Shown in pieces: positions 55,298-64,000 of a stretch of 64,000 bases of DNA. This DNA is from Euleptes europaea (taxonomy: Eukaryota; Chordata; Lepidosauria; Squamata; Sphaerodactylidae), in contig NC_079323.1 of assembly GCF_029931775.1 (NCBI RefSeq), positions 1,337,001 through 1,401,000 of the forward strand. Reading direction: 5' to 3'. Numbering within the stretch: position 1 is the first letter of the stretch; each line of letters starts with the position of its first letter. The notes below the pieces were generated by a model. The model worked only from the letters and a program-made list of their open reading frames with translations, was not told the origin of the DNA and made no database searches. Made by a program: the position numbers and the translations under genes.

Positions 55298-55765
55298 ATA
55301 AGAACATAGGAAAAAGCCCTGCTGGATCAGACCAAGAAGGCCCATCAAGTCCAGCAGTCTGTTCACACAGTGGCCAACCAGGGGCCTCCAGGAAGCCCAC
55401 AAACAAGGCGACTGCGGCAGCACCATCCTGCCTGGGTTCCACAGCACCTCATAGAATAGGCATGCTCATAAGAACATAAGGCCCTGCTGGATCAGACCCA
55501 GGCCCATCAAGTCCAGCAGTCTGTTCATCAAGGCCCATCAAGTCCAGCAGCCAACCAGGTGCCTCTAGGAAGCCCACAAACAAGACAACTGCAGCAGCAT
55601 TGTCCTGCCTGTGCTCCACAGCACCTAATGTAATAGAAGCCTTCCAAGTAGGCAGCCATCATCACATCCTGGGGCAGGGAGTTCCACAATGTAACGATGC
55701 GTTGTGTGAAGAAATACTTCTTTTTCTCTGTTGGAATCTCTCACCCTCCATCTTCAGCAGATGAC
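55298..55765 (-). repeat. CR1-type LINE tails, antisense, nested or duplicated
   Basis: One copy from 55298 (CATAAGAACATAGGAAAAAGC) and a second beginning at 55466 (CATAAGAACATAAGGCCCTG), in which CCCATCAAGTCCAGCAG is duplicated. Confidence 0.8.
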
Positions 55766-55794
55766 TCCGCGTTCTAGTATTACCACCTCAGCCA

Positions 55795-56540
55795 GAAACC
55801 CTGGAGAGGAGCTGCCAGTCAGAGTAGATGATACTGACCTTGATGGACCAAGGGTCTGATTCAGTATAAGACAGGCTCATGTGCATTTTGGGGAGGGGCA
55901 TGGCTCAGTGGAAGAGCCTCTGCTTGGCACGCAGAAAGTCCCTGGTTCAATCCCCGGCATTTCCAGTTAAAGGGACTAGGCAGGTAGGTGGTATAAAAGA
56001 CCTCAGCCCGAGATCCTGGAGAGCCGCTGCCAGTCTGGTTTTAATGAATTTGGTCTGACTGAGCAGAAGGCAGATTCATGTGTTCATACAAATGGGTGCA
56101 GATAACTTTGCATGGGTTGCATCTCCAGGTGATGTGAACAGCCTCAGCCTGAGACCTTGGAAAGCTGCTGCCAGTCTGAAAAGACAACTTGATGAACCAG
56201 ATTCAGTATAAGGCAGCTTCTCATGTTCATCTCCAGTTCAAACAGCACTAGGAAAGGCCTCTCTCAGCCCCAAACCATTGGACAGCAGTGGATGATAAGA
56301 GCAGGCCATAACAGGGCTAGGGAGAGCAGGCCATAACAAGGCTTTGTCACGTGGCTCAGTGACAAAGCATCTGCTTGACATGCAGAAGGTCCCAGGTTCA
56401 ATCTCCAGCATCTCCAGTTAAAGGGACCAGGCAAGAAACACCTCTGCCTGAGACCCTGGAGAGCCGCTGCTGGTCTGAGTAGACAATACTGGCTTTGGTG
56501 GACCAGGGGTCTGATTCAGTAGAAGGCAGCTTCATGTGTG
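55795..56540 (+). repeat. Cluster of four tRNA-Ala-like SINEs, sense
   Basis: A 3' piece at 55795-55885; a full copy at 55893-56085 (GGTTCAATCCCCGGCATTTCC); a second 3' piece at about 56118-56232; and a full copy at 56342-56540 (GGTTCAATCTCCAGCATCTCC). All point the same way. Confidence 0.83.
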
Positions 56541-56749
56541 AAGCATGTGTGAAACAACAGGCAGGTGCCATTTGCACAGAGCACCAAGTGACCCTGTCCG
56601 CTTCCTGTGTGCGTCCCTTTGGGCCGTTGCAGCTGGTGCCTCTGGCAATCCTAGCAAGAAAGCGAGACGTCCGGCCAGCCTCTTGTGCCCAACCACAGTC
56701 CTCCTGCTTTGTGACAGAGAGCAAGACAAAGACCCACGTCATCAGGCCA

Positions 56750-58425
56750 CTACTGGGAGAAAAATACCATTTATTTACAAGTAGAAACATTTTATTATTT
56801 AAAATGACACATTCTGATTGCTAAACTCTCTACAAAGGCGAGTATTAGAAGGCTGCTAGTGGGGGGTGTGCCCTTAGGCCGTGTCTCTCCCCCAAGGGGG
56901 CCCACTTGGAGAATCCTTTCACACCGGCTCCCTTGTGGCGGCTGGCAAGGGAGCCGACTCGGCTCACAATCTCTTACGGCTTGGCGGGGGACAAAATCCA
57001 CCTGGAAGCGGTGCTTTGGTCTCCTCGGCCGCTGCCTCTGGCTTCTCTTTCTCCCAAACTTTGCCAACACAGAAGGCAGGGTGTGCTGGTGGCCTGGGAG
57101 AGCGGAGGACTTTCTGCAGGGAGAGGGAAGAGGCCACTCCTTCTGGGGCCTAGGCTTCCTCCAAAGGAGCCGTAGCATTGAACGCCACCTGCCAGGGAGT
57201 GCCTCCCCATCAGGGGCAGCGAGAACTCTTCACTCCAGCCTGGGCCCCGGATCGGCCCTGGCCCTGAGCTGGCCACACCCTCTCCCCACCAGGCTTCCGT
57301 GCCGGACATCCCCTCTCCTCCGACGGCACCCACCTGCCCCGTCCAGGAGGGACACTGCGGTGAAGTCTCCACCCCTCACACGCCTGTGCCTACAGAGTAC
57401 AATACGAAGCAACACAGCTAAGTAAAGCCTGCAGAATCAAGGGAAGGGGTCCGTCCACCCAGGCCGACCCCCTCTTGCCCGTCAGCTGAGAAGAGGTTCT
57501 TTGAGACAGCTGCTGCCACACACACACCCCACCTGCTGAAGGAAGGTCCGCCCTGAATAGAGCAACAGGGAAATTCAACTCCTTGTTTGCACAAAGCAGT
57601 CCCAGCTATCAAATGGTGCCAACTGGTCCAGGAAGCGAGCACAGACTCCGGCAAAAGCCAGAGCCAAACTCTGACCAGGACACAGTTTTTTTCCCAACCA
57701 AGAATGACGTCCACAGCGTCTTCGCCAGAAGCTTTCCGCCTTCAGGGTTCCAGTCCATCGGTTCTTGCTCCATAGGTGGTGGTGGGGGGACGGGGATGTC
57801 CGGCAAGGGAGGGGCTGAACGGCTGGATTGCAGCCCGCTTGCAGAATTTACACGGAAGGGAGCTGGTGGTGGTGGAGTCTCTCCACTCTGGATGCCTCGA
57901 AGAAATCAGCTGCCGTGGTTTCAACCATGCTAGCTGATATAGTCCTTCCTTAGCCACAGGAAGGTGTGTGGGTGTTTTTTTTTGGGGGGGGGGTCATTGG
58001 TCCAGGGAGAGGGAAGATTCTGTTTCCAGATGTTTAAGGCTGCAGGGAGCAGGGGCCAAAAAAGCCCCACCCCTAATGGCCACTGTAACCCCCCTCCCCG
58101 GTGACCTTGCTGCCCTACTCCACTGTAACCAGGAGGGGCATCTGCCCTCCCAGACAGCCAGGCGGAGTCTGGAATGATTTTGGAAACCGTCCCGCTTTAA
58201 ACACAGCAGGATCGTGGGCAGGGCAGGCACTGCGCTAGGGGGCATCCTGGTGAGGCGGATCAGGTCCCTCGGCCTCGCCAGGGCAGGAAGGGAGGAGGCG
58301 GCCCGCTGGCGAGTCATCAGGGCGGGAGGCTTCTGGGGACAGCTGGGGGGCGGTGGCGGCACCCTGCTCCCTCCCCTCGGGGAGGACGTGGGGCGGGAGG
58401 GCGTCTTCAGCCAGGGGAAACGGAG
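56750..58425 (-). other. NUMA1: NUMA1 3' UTR
   Basis: Follows the NUMA1 stop on the minus strand. It is free of recognised transposons, unlike its surroundings, which fits mature mRNA sequence. It ends with AATAAA signals at 56791-56796 and 56770-56775 (minus). Confidence 0.75.
56770..56775 (-). terminator. NUMA1: NUMA1 polyadenylation signal
   Basis: TTTATT on the plus strand is AATAAA on the minus strand; a second one lies at 56791-56796. Confidence 0.65.
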
Positions 58426-58461
58426 TTAGAATTTTGAGTTCCTGTGCGGCTTGGAGTTCGC
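58426..58461 (-). CDS. NUMA1: NUMA1 last coding exon
   Basis: Acceptor TTTTGTTCCCGCAG on the minus strand; codes for ANSKPHRNSKF and TAA. Human ends KGKAKH at the same junction, so this tail is longer. The phase is 0, agreeing with the upstream exon. Confidence 0.85.
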   Translation of the reverse strand, partial: ANSKPHRNSKF

Positions 58462-61400
58462 CTGCGGGAACAAAAGAACTCGGTCAGCGAAGACTGTGCT
58501 GGGCAGCCGGAAGGGCTCTCTCTGGGAGGCCGGGGACAGCTGGAGCCACTCCCAGACCAAAGACCCACACGACACGACACGCACACCCACTCAGAAGAAG
58601 AGTTGGTTTTTATATGCTTTCTCTGCCACTTAAGGGAGAATCAAACCGGCTTACAATCACCTTCCCTTCCCCTCCCCACAACAGACACCCTGTGAGGTAG
58701 GTGGGGCTGAGAGAGCTCTGAGAGAACTGTGACTAGCCCAAGGTCACCCAGCTGGCTTCATGTGGAGGAGTGGGGAAACCAACCCGGTTCTTTAGATTAG
58801 AGTCCACCGCTCCTAACCACTGCTCTTAACCACTACACCCACACAGGAACGAGGCACAAGTCAGCCGGGAAGCTGCCCTGTGCCCAAGCCCAGCAGTGCT
58901 CGTGAGGGAGAAGTTCCCCAGGGGCCCAAATGTGTCTCCCACTTATCATCCCAGCCTTATCAGTGCCCCAAACCTAACTCTTAGGAAAACCAACCTGTTT
59001 AGCCCCATGGTATGGCTGCCTCAGCTGACGAGCCACGGGGCCTCAGCCTCAGGCTAACTTCCCCGCCACGCTTTCTTTGTTTCTGGCACCCTGGAGCCCC
59101 TCAATCCAGAGTGGACAGGAGGAAAATAGGAGGGCCAGACCTGTGGCTTCTCCCCACCCAATCCTGACACAGCCCATCCTTTCTGCCTCACAGCCAGGAG
59201 AGGCTGGGCAGCAACGGCCAGCAAGGCGCTGCAGTGGGTGGAATGCGGGGAGGGGCCGCTTCAAGCACCCACAATGCCCTGCCCTGCAGCAGAGTCTAGC
59301 CATTGCATTAGGGTTGCCAGCTCCGGGTTGGGAAACACCTGGATATTTTGGGGGTGAAGCCTGAGGAGCTTGGGGATTGGAGAGGGGAGGGACTTCAATG
59401 CCATAGAGGCCCTTTCCTCCAGGTGAACTGATCTCTGTCGCCTGGAGATCAGTTGTAATAGCAGATCTTCAGCTACCACCGGGAGGTTGGCAACCCTACG
59501 TTGCATGCTGCAGGGAGCTGTGGTGAGCGAGGGCTGCTTCCCACACCCAGTGCCTGAACCCAGAAGCCGTGCGGCGGAGGAGAGGGAAAGAGCTCTGAAG
59601 AGTGCGCCCCTGTGCCAACCAATCAGAAGAGGGTGCATACAAGCCTGCTGGGAGTGGGCGGGGTTGTGTGTGCCTGCTGCGGCAGCCCCAGAGACCTGTT
59701 GAAGCAAAAGGACAGGGCCTCAGACCGACGGGAAGAGCTGGCTGCCGCGGGACACAGATGTAGCTGGAAACGGAAGATTCAACTGTGACGGAAAGCGGCT
59801 TTTCTTGCTTCGAGTCTTGCAGAGAATGGCTGAGGCAGAACTCCCCCCCCCGCCCACACTCACACAGCTGCTGAATCTTGTTGGTGCTTCTCTGAGGCAC
59901 CTCCAGACACAGCTCCTTCCTCCTCTGCACGCGCAGCTCCTCGCTCACCCTACCCACCAGCTCCAGCTCAACTGAGGCCCCCAGAAACACATCTGTCATT
60001 GGTTTCAGAGGTGGGGGGCAGGTCCCAGCTCTTGCCCAGCTAGCTAGGATTTTCTCAGCCTCCTCTTCGATCTGTCTTCCTCCAGCCTTTTCCACAATAG
60101 CCTACCAAGTATGAATTTGAGTATTTTCGCCAGATTTTTGCCTTCATCCAAAACTGCAACAAGGAGGCCAACAACAAGAAGGCCAAAATTTGAAATCTGT
60201 ACCCCTGCTCCAGGCAAAAACAAGATCACAGGAAGAGACCCTCCTGACTGCCCCATCAACCAAAGGAGCTCGTTTGGTGGGTACATGAGAGAGGGCCTTT
60301 TCGGTGGCAGCCCCACAGTTATGGAACAACTTCCCCAGGGAGGTGCGCCTGGCCCCCTTACTGTTGATCTTTAGGAGACAGCTGAAGACGGTTTCATTGA
60401 GGACCGCATCTGGCTAAGTTTACTAGCAGCCCTGAGCTGCGATTTTAAATTTCGGGTTTTATGTTTGTTATGCCATTTATTTTATATGTTTTATCTATGT
60501 TTTAAGCTGCCTTGATTCATCTGAGATGTAGTGTTGGAGGAGAGTTTTACAGATACCATTCACGGCCAAAATGACAAATAAGCGCGTTCTAGATCAAATC
60601 AGGCCCAAACTCTCCCTAGATGCTAAAGTGACTAAACTGAGGCTGTCGTACTTTGGTCACATTACGAGAAGACAAGAGCAACTGGAAAAGACAATCATGC
60701 CAGGAAAAGTGGAAGGCAGCAGGAAAAGAGGAAGACCCACCATGAGACGGGCTGACTCAGTCAAGGAAGCCACGACCCTCCGTTTGCAAGACCTGAGCAA
60801 GGCTGTTAACAGTAAGACGTTTTGGAGGACACTGATGCATGGGGCCGCCAAAGGTCAGAAGTGACTTGTTGGAATTCAACACAGGCAAGCTGCCTTGAGC
60901 TCCATAAGGAAGAGAGGCAGCTAACGAACGTCTTGAAGAAAGAAAGAAAAACTCCCCGAGTCTAACTGCCTCCAAGACCTTGCCCAAGTCCTGAGAGACA
61001 CGGACAGGAAGATGAGGAGGGAATAATGTGGCGGAACGGATTGCATGACTTCAGACTGCAGGTGGAGGGTTGTAGAGCCTCAATTTAGGAGTGTGTCCCT
61101 TTGTTAAAAGCTCCCTGCAAGCACAAAGCCAGCGCAGCAAGAAAGTAAAAGCACAGCCAGGGAGCAAATCCTTCCAGCTTGTGGAGCACCCGCCTCCCCT
61201 GGCCCCTCGGGCTGGATAGTTGCCTGGCAACCCCCGCTGGTGGCCAAAGCTGCAGCAGCAGTGAGGGCAGAAGGCACCTGGGGAAAGGGCCCTGCCGCCT
61301 GGCTGCCGTCTTCCAAGCAGGGCAGCTTCTGCCCACAGGGCCCCCCCTTCGCTCCCTCCTCTTACCTTGCCCTTGGGGGAGGCGGCTGCCCTGGGGGACC

Positions 61401-64000
61401 TCCGGCTGCCGCTCCGGGGGGAATTTTTAGGCGTCACTTTCCGGTTGGCCCCGCGGCGCAGAAGGCTGTTGCCCAGTTTCTTCGGCGTGTTGAGGATGCT
61501 GAACACCAGCGACTGGCGCCGCTCAGCCTGTGGGCAAGAAAGGAGCAACTCTGTTCAGGGGCTTCAGGTGCCTGGTCTCCCCCCAGCCCCCAAACCCAGA
61601 AACACTGTAGGACAAGGGAGTCCACCAAAGACCTGCATTCTGTTGCAAAACACACACACAAATCGCAGAAAGTTCCAGCTGCAGAGGAGGCCTGGAGGCA
61701 CCAGATGCAGCCCTAGAGAACTGAGCAGGGCTTGCACTACAAGCTGCCTCAATGGAGACCCCTGGGAACATCTCACAGCACAAGGTGGGCTTCCGACTGA
61801 AACCCACTGCGAACGGCACAAGCCAGCCGTTGACTGATGGTGCCTGTCTGTGCTGTGTCGTACACCACATTCAACTATGTGCAGTGCTTCACTACCAAAC
61901 TCTTGCCGGAGCCCCTCCTGTGGCCCCATTTCCCATTCTACAGGTGGGGAAGACTGAGGCCGAGAGGGAAATGCTTGCCTGGTGATCCGGCATGGAATCC
62001 AGGGCTGAGCAGGGATTTGAACCCAGGCTAATTTGGCACAATGAACTGTGCGGCTGGGGCAATTCAGCGTTAAGATTTCTTGTGGGGGGGGGGGAATGGT
62101 GGAGATTACGAGGCGGAAGGAGCCAGGGGATGTGAGAACTGAAACTTGCAAGACGAGGAGTGGCACAAACTAATCATGTACATCTACGGGTATCCTCCCC
62201 ACCCCCTCCACATCCATGAGGACTAGATGTTTGCTTTGCTGGACACTGTCATGCACCCTGGGGTATGAACGCTCTCCCCCTGCAACAAGAAATTAGAAGT
62301 AGAGGAAGAAGGGGGGGGAGAAATGGCCAAAACCGCAACGCCCCTCCCCCTTCTGCTCCAGAGCTTCAAGCAAGAGCAGAACCCCAAGGGCTGCGTTTCA
62401 TAGCCAGGAACCCTTTTCCCGCCCCGCTTGCCGGAAGAGCCGCCGGTTTCTGCAAGGTTTGCTCACCTGTTTGTCAGCTGCCTGGGCTACCCCCTTCTTG
62501 CCCCCCGCAAGGGAGCTGCGCTTGAACTCCTCGTTCTGCCGTTTGGGGGTCTGGGGCCGAGGGAAGCAGCTGGCAGATTTCTTGGACTGCAGCAGGGTGG
62601 GAGACAAGAGGATTTTACCTTGGTTGGCACTGTGGGCATAAGCTGTGGTCAGGGTAAGCTGGCAAAGCTCATATAAATGGAACCTTGATTGCTTACTGCG
62701 AAGGTTCCTTCTCTCTGAGGCAAGAAGGGCATCTTCAACTTTGGGTGATTTTCGAATTGTCTCTTTTCAATGGTTTTGCTGGGCCATATGGTAAGGATCC
62801 CTTTTTCAGACTGGCTGTCCCCCCTGCCCTCTTCAGTCAGTGGACTCCTTGCTACATATCCTTTTGCATTGTCCTTACGTGTCCCCACTTAGGCTAAAAT
62901 GGATTATACCATGTTTGAACAAATGGTCCGTGTTTACTCGAGCAGCTTTGGAGCAGAAGGTTCAGTTCCTCTGAGAGGACTCTGACCCTCAGTGTACTTA
63001 TTTTATTGCCCATTTTTTGGAGGCTGCAGAGAAGAGTCAAAGGGAGGTGTTAGAAAAGAGCTGGAGTCCAGTAGCACCTTACAGACTAACAAAGTTTCTG
63101 GCAGGGTAGGAGCTTTCGTAAGCCACAGCTCACTTCTTCAGGTACAGCTAGAATGTGATTCCATCTGTCCTTGAGAAGAATGAATGAGACACACAATGGC
63201 AAAGTAAATATCAAAAGCAAGTAAATGACATTAGCAGGCATGATTGAATTAGGTGTGATATACAGAGGGGTGGTAGGTGTAGAGAAATCAGCATTGGTAA
63301 TGAGACAGGAAGGGAGGTGTTTTTAGAGATGGGCCTTATTTAAGTTTTATGGTTTTACTGTTCAAAACCTCAGTCTAAGAACAGTGGGAAACAAAGAAAG
63401 AAGAAAGGGAGCTTCTACTCTGAAAATCTGGTGGGTCTCTTAAGGTGCTGCTGGATTCGAATCAAGCTCTTCTAATGGAGACCGAAACGGCTACCCTCTG
63501 AGCCCCATCTCTAAGTAAGCTGTAACTACTCTTCAGAGTAAAAAAACAACAACTACGTTCACCTCCCCACCCACCCCCAGCATGTGCACATCAGGTCCTC
63601 CCACTCCCTACGTCTCACGGAAAAGGCCACAGCGCCACACAGGTAGCCTACCACCAGCAAGGGGCTCCAGCCGATTCAAGCCAACCGTCCCCCTTCTCCT
63701 CCCATCCACCTGGCTCCCCCACCCCGCCCCCCCAAACAGCCCCCTTTGGGTCGGCGAGGGGCTGCAGGGCTGCTCACTTCTGGGGTCCCGTGACCCAGCT
63801 GGGACTCGTTCGAGGTGCGCTTCCTCTGCTGCCGAGTGGCCACCCCTCCCGCCACCCAGGCGGAGCTCAGCGTGCTGCGGCGGGTTGTGGGGCCCTCCGC
63901 GATCTGAGAGGGCAGCATGCTGGCACGCCGGAGGGTCTCTTTGGGGTCTCCAGTCTTCATCTCCTCGTCTGTGATGGTGGTCAGTGACTGCGATGGCTGG
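58426..64000 (-). CDS. NUMA1: NUMA1, nuclear mitotic apparatus protein 1, C-terminal part (runs off the right edge)
   Basis: Four exons on the minus strand: 63778-64000 (partial), 62467-62586, 61366-61527 and 58426-58461. Together they encode the last 179 residues. They match the human C-terminus in order: SLTTITDEEMKTGDPKETLR, TRQQRKR, SCFPRPQTP, RRQSLVFSILNTPKKLGNSL and SRRSPR. NUMA1 is a large coiled-coil protein that tethers dynein at spindle poles and the cell cortex and organises the interphase nucleus. This tail carries nuclear-localisation and DNA/chromatin-binding sequence, and the NTPKK threonine corresponds to the CDK1 site T2055 of human. The gene is convergent with IL18BP. Confidence 0.96.
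58590..58848 (-). repeat. tRNA-derived SINE, second family, antisense
   Basis: AAGAAGAGTTGGTTTTTATA, TAGCCCAAGGTCACCCAGC, ACCACTACACCCACAC. In the last NUMA1 intron. Confidence 0.87.
58849..59300. other. NUMA1 last intron without recognised features
   Basis: Nothing supported. Confidence 0.45.
59309..59498 (-). mobile_element. hAT-type TAGGG MITE with near-perfect TSD
   Basis: Ends TAGGGTTGCCA and TTGGCAACCCTA. Flanks CATTGCAT (59301-59308) and CGTTGCAT (59499-59506) differ at one CpG site, as expected of an older 8-bp TSD. Confidence 0.9.
59610..59670 (+). promoter_or_regulatory. CCAAT box and GC box inside the NUMA1 intron
   Basis: CCAACCAATCAGA near 59616 and GTGGGCGGGG near 59652. They look like promoter elements but no transcript is known to me here. 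Confidence 0.25.
59867..60106 (-). CDS. Exon-like open frame of unknown identity
   Basis: On the minus strand an open stretch follows a TTGGTAG acceptor-like site and runs to a GTGAGTGTG donor. It reads EEEAEKILASWARAG, DVFLGASVELELVG, then EELRVQRRKELCLEVPQ and STNKIQQL. Composition is charged and helix-like, unlike the poly-Pro or poly-Ser frames around it. I do not recognise the protein and it has no visible partner exons. It could be an isolated exon, a NUMA1 cryptic exon or a chance frame. Confidence 0.3.
60190..60515 (+). repeat. L2 LINE 3' end
   Basis: Reads SSFGGYMREGLFGGSPTVME, then LPQGGAPGPL, and the 3' UTR (TAAGCTGCCTTGATTCATC). Confidence 0.82.
60520..60870 (+). repeat. BovB (RTE) LINE 3' end
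   Basis: VTKLRLSYFGHITRRQEQLE, GSRKRGRPTMRRADSVKEAT, TFWRTLMHGAA. The typical BovB ORF end, 97 residues still open. Confidence 0.9.
60871..61365. other. NUMA1 intron without recognised features
   Basis: Nothing supported up to the donor of the 61366-61527 exon. Confidence 0.45.
61366..61527 (-). CDS. NUMA1: NUMA1 penultimate coding exon
   Basis: Acceptor TTGCCCACAG, donor GTAAGA, 54 codons in phase 0. Codes for AERRQSLVFSILNTPKKLGN, then SLLRRGANRKVTPK and SGSRRSPRAAASPKGK. Nearly colinear with the human DNA-binding tail. Confidence 0.95.
61930..62045 (-). repeat. Possible MIR-like ancient SINE
   Basis: GGGGAAGACTGAGGCCGAGAGG and CAGGGATTTGAACCCAGGC resemble the MIR core and its B-box region, inverted. 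Confidence 0.4.
62046..62465. other. NUMA1 intron without recognised features
   Basis: Nothing supported apart from G-rich runs near 62083. Confidence 0.45.
62467..62586 (-). CDS. NUMA1: NUMA1 exon (third from the end)
   Basis: Acceptor CCTGCTGCAG, donor GTGAGC, 40 codons in phase 0. Codes for SKKSASCFPRPQTPKRQNEE, then FKRSSLAGGKKGVAQAADKQ, matching human SKKATSCFPRPMTPRD. Confidence 0.94.
62590..63045. other. NUMA1 intron, unresolved repeat-like stretch
   Basis: 62690-63045 (GCGAAGGTTCCTTCTCTCTGA) looks like a piece of an old interspersed element but I cannot classify it. Confidence 0.35.
63050..63505. repeat. Palindromic interspersed repeat, two facing pieces
   Basis: 63050-63145 (AGAGCTGGAGTCCAGTAGCACC, GTAGGAGCTTTCGTAAGCC) and 63415-63505 (GGTGCTGCTGGATTCGAATC) enclose about 270 bp of unique DNA. 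Confidence 0.5.
63778..64000 (-). CDS. NUMA1: NUMA1 exon, partial at the window edge
   Basis: Reads QPSQSLTTITDEEMKTGDPK, ETLRRASMLPSQIAEG, then a stretch with RRSTLSSAWVAGG and ATRQQRKR, ending GHGTPE at donor GTGAGC, phase 0. The upstream end lies outside the window. Confidence 0.94.

Noticed and set aside
57583-57933. Open frames in 56.8-58.4 kb
   Set aside because: This is the NUMA1 3' UTR; the frames are on both strands and have no family resemblance.

Overview
This window is nuclear DNA from an amniote, most likely a squamate reptile (lizard, gecko or snake). The evidence is three split genes with GT-AG introns plus a mixture of young and old CR1, L2, BovB (RTE) and L1 LINEs, tRNA- and 5S-rRNA-headed SINEs and hAT-type miniature transposons. 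The gene order RNF121 (+), IL18BP (+), NUMA1 (-) is that of human 11q13.4. I cannot name the species.

Layout. 1-593: GC-rich, TATA-less promoter with inverted CCAAT boxes and a ZNF143-type motif. 594-22982: RNF121, nine coding exons, all recovered with consistent phases to give a 325-residue RING-H2 membrane E3 ligase. Its last two introns carry minor-spliceosome (U12-type) signals. 22983 to about 26640: 3' UTR and downstream DNA with AATAAA signals. About 26.8-46.3 kb: a repeat-built intergenic region holding a full-length L1 (30098-35985) with both ORFs open and 15-bp target-site duplications, a 2.3-kb CR1, an L2 fragment, hAT MITEs with perfect 8-bp duplications, and a broken Ty1/copia fossil that other elements have entered. 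46347-54305: IL18BP, the secreted Ig-domain decoy for interleukin-18. I propose a TATA-containing promoter with NF-kB-like and AP-1-like sites and a 16-nt first coding exon at 46441; the other four coding exons are clearer and a 3'UTR exon ends near 54300. 56.75-64.0 kb: the last four coding exons and the 3' UTR of NUMA1 on the minus strand, tail to tail with IL18BP.

The three genes have separate roles: ER/Golgi ubiquitin ligation, IL-18 neutralisation, and spindle-pole/nuclear matrix organisation. They are neighbours by conserved synteny and do not form a pathway. No bacterial-type operon, CRISPR, rRNA gene or intact tRNA gene was seen. The observations most worth following are the paired U12 introns, the open L1, the inferred IL18BP promoter (whose NF-kB site may derive from a CR1 fragment), the clustering of one hAT MITE family around IL18BP, the 5S-headed SINEs, and two local duplications inside RNF121.
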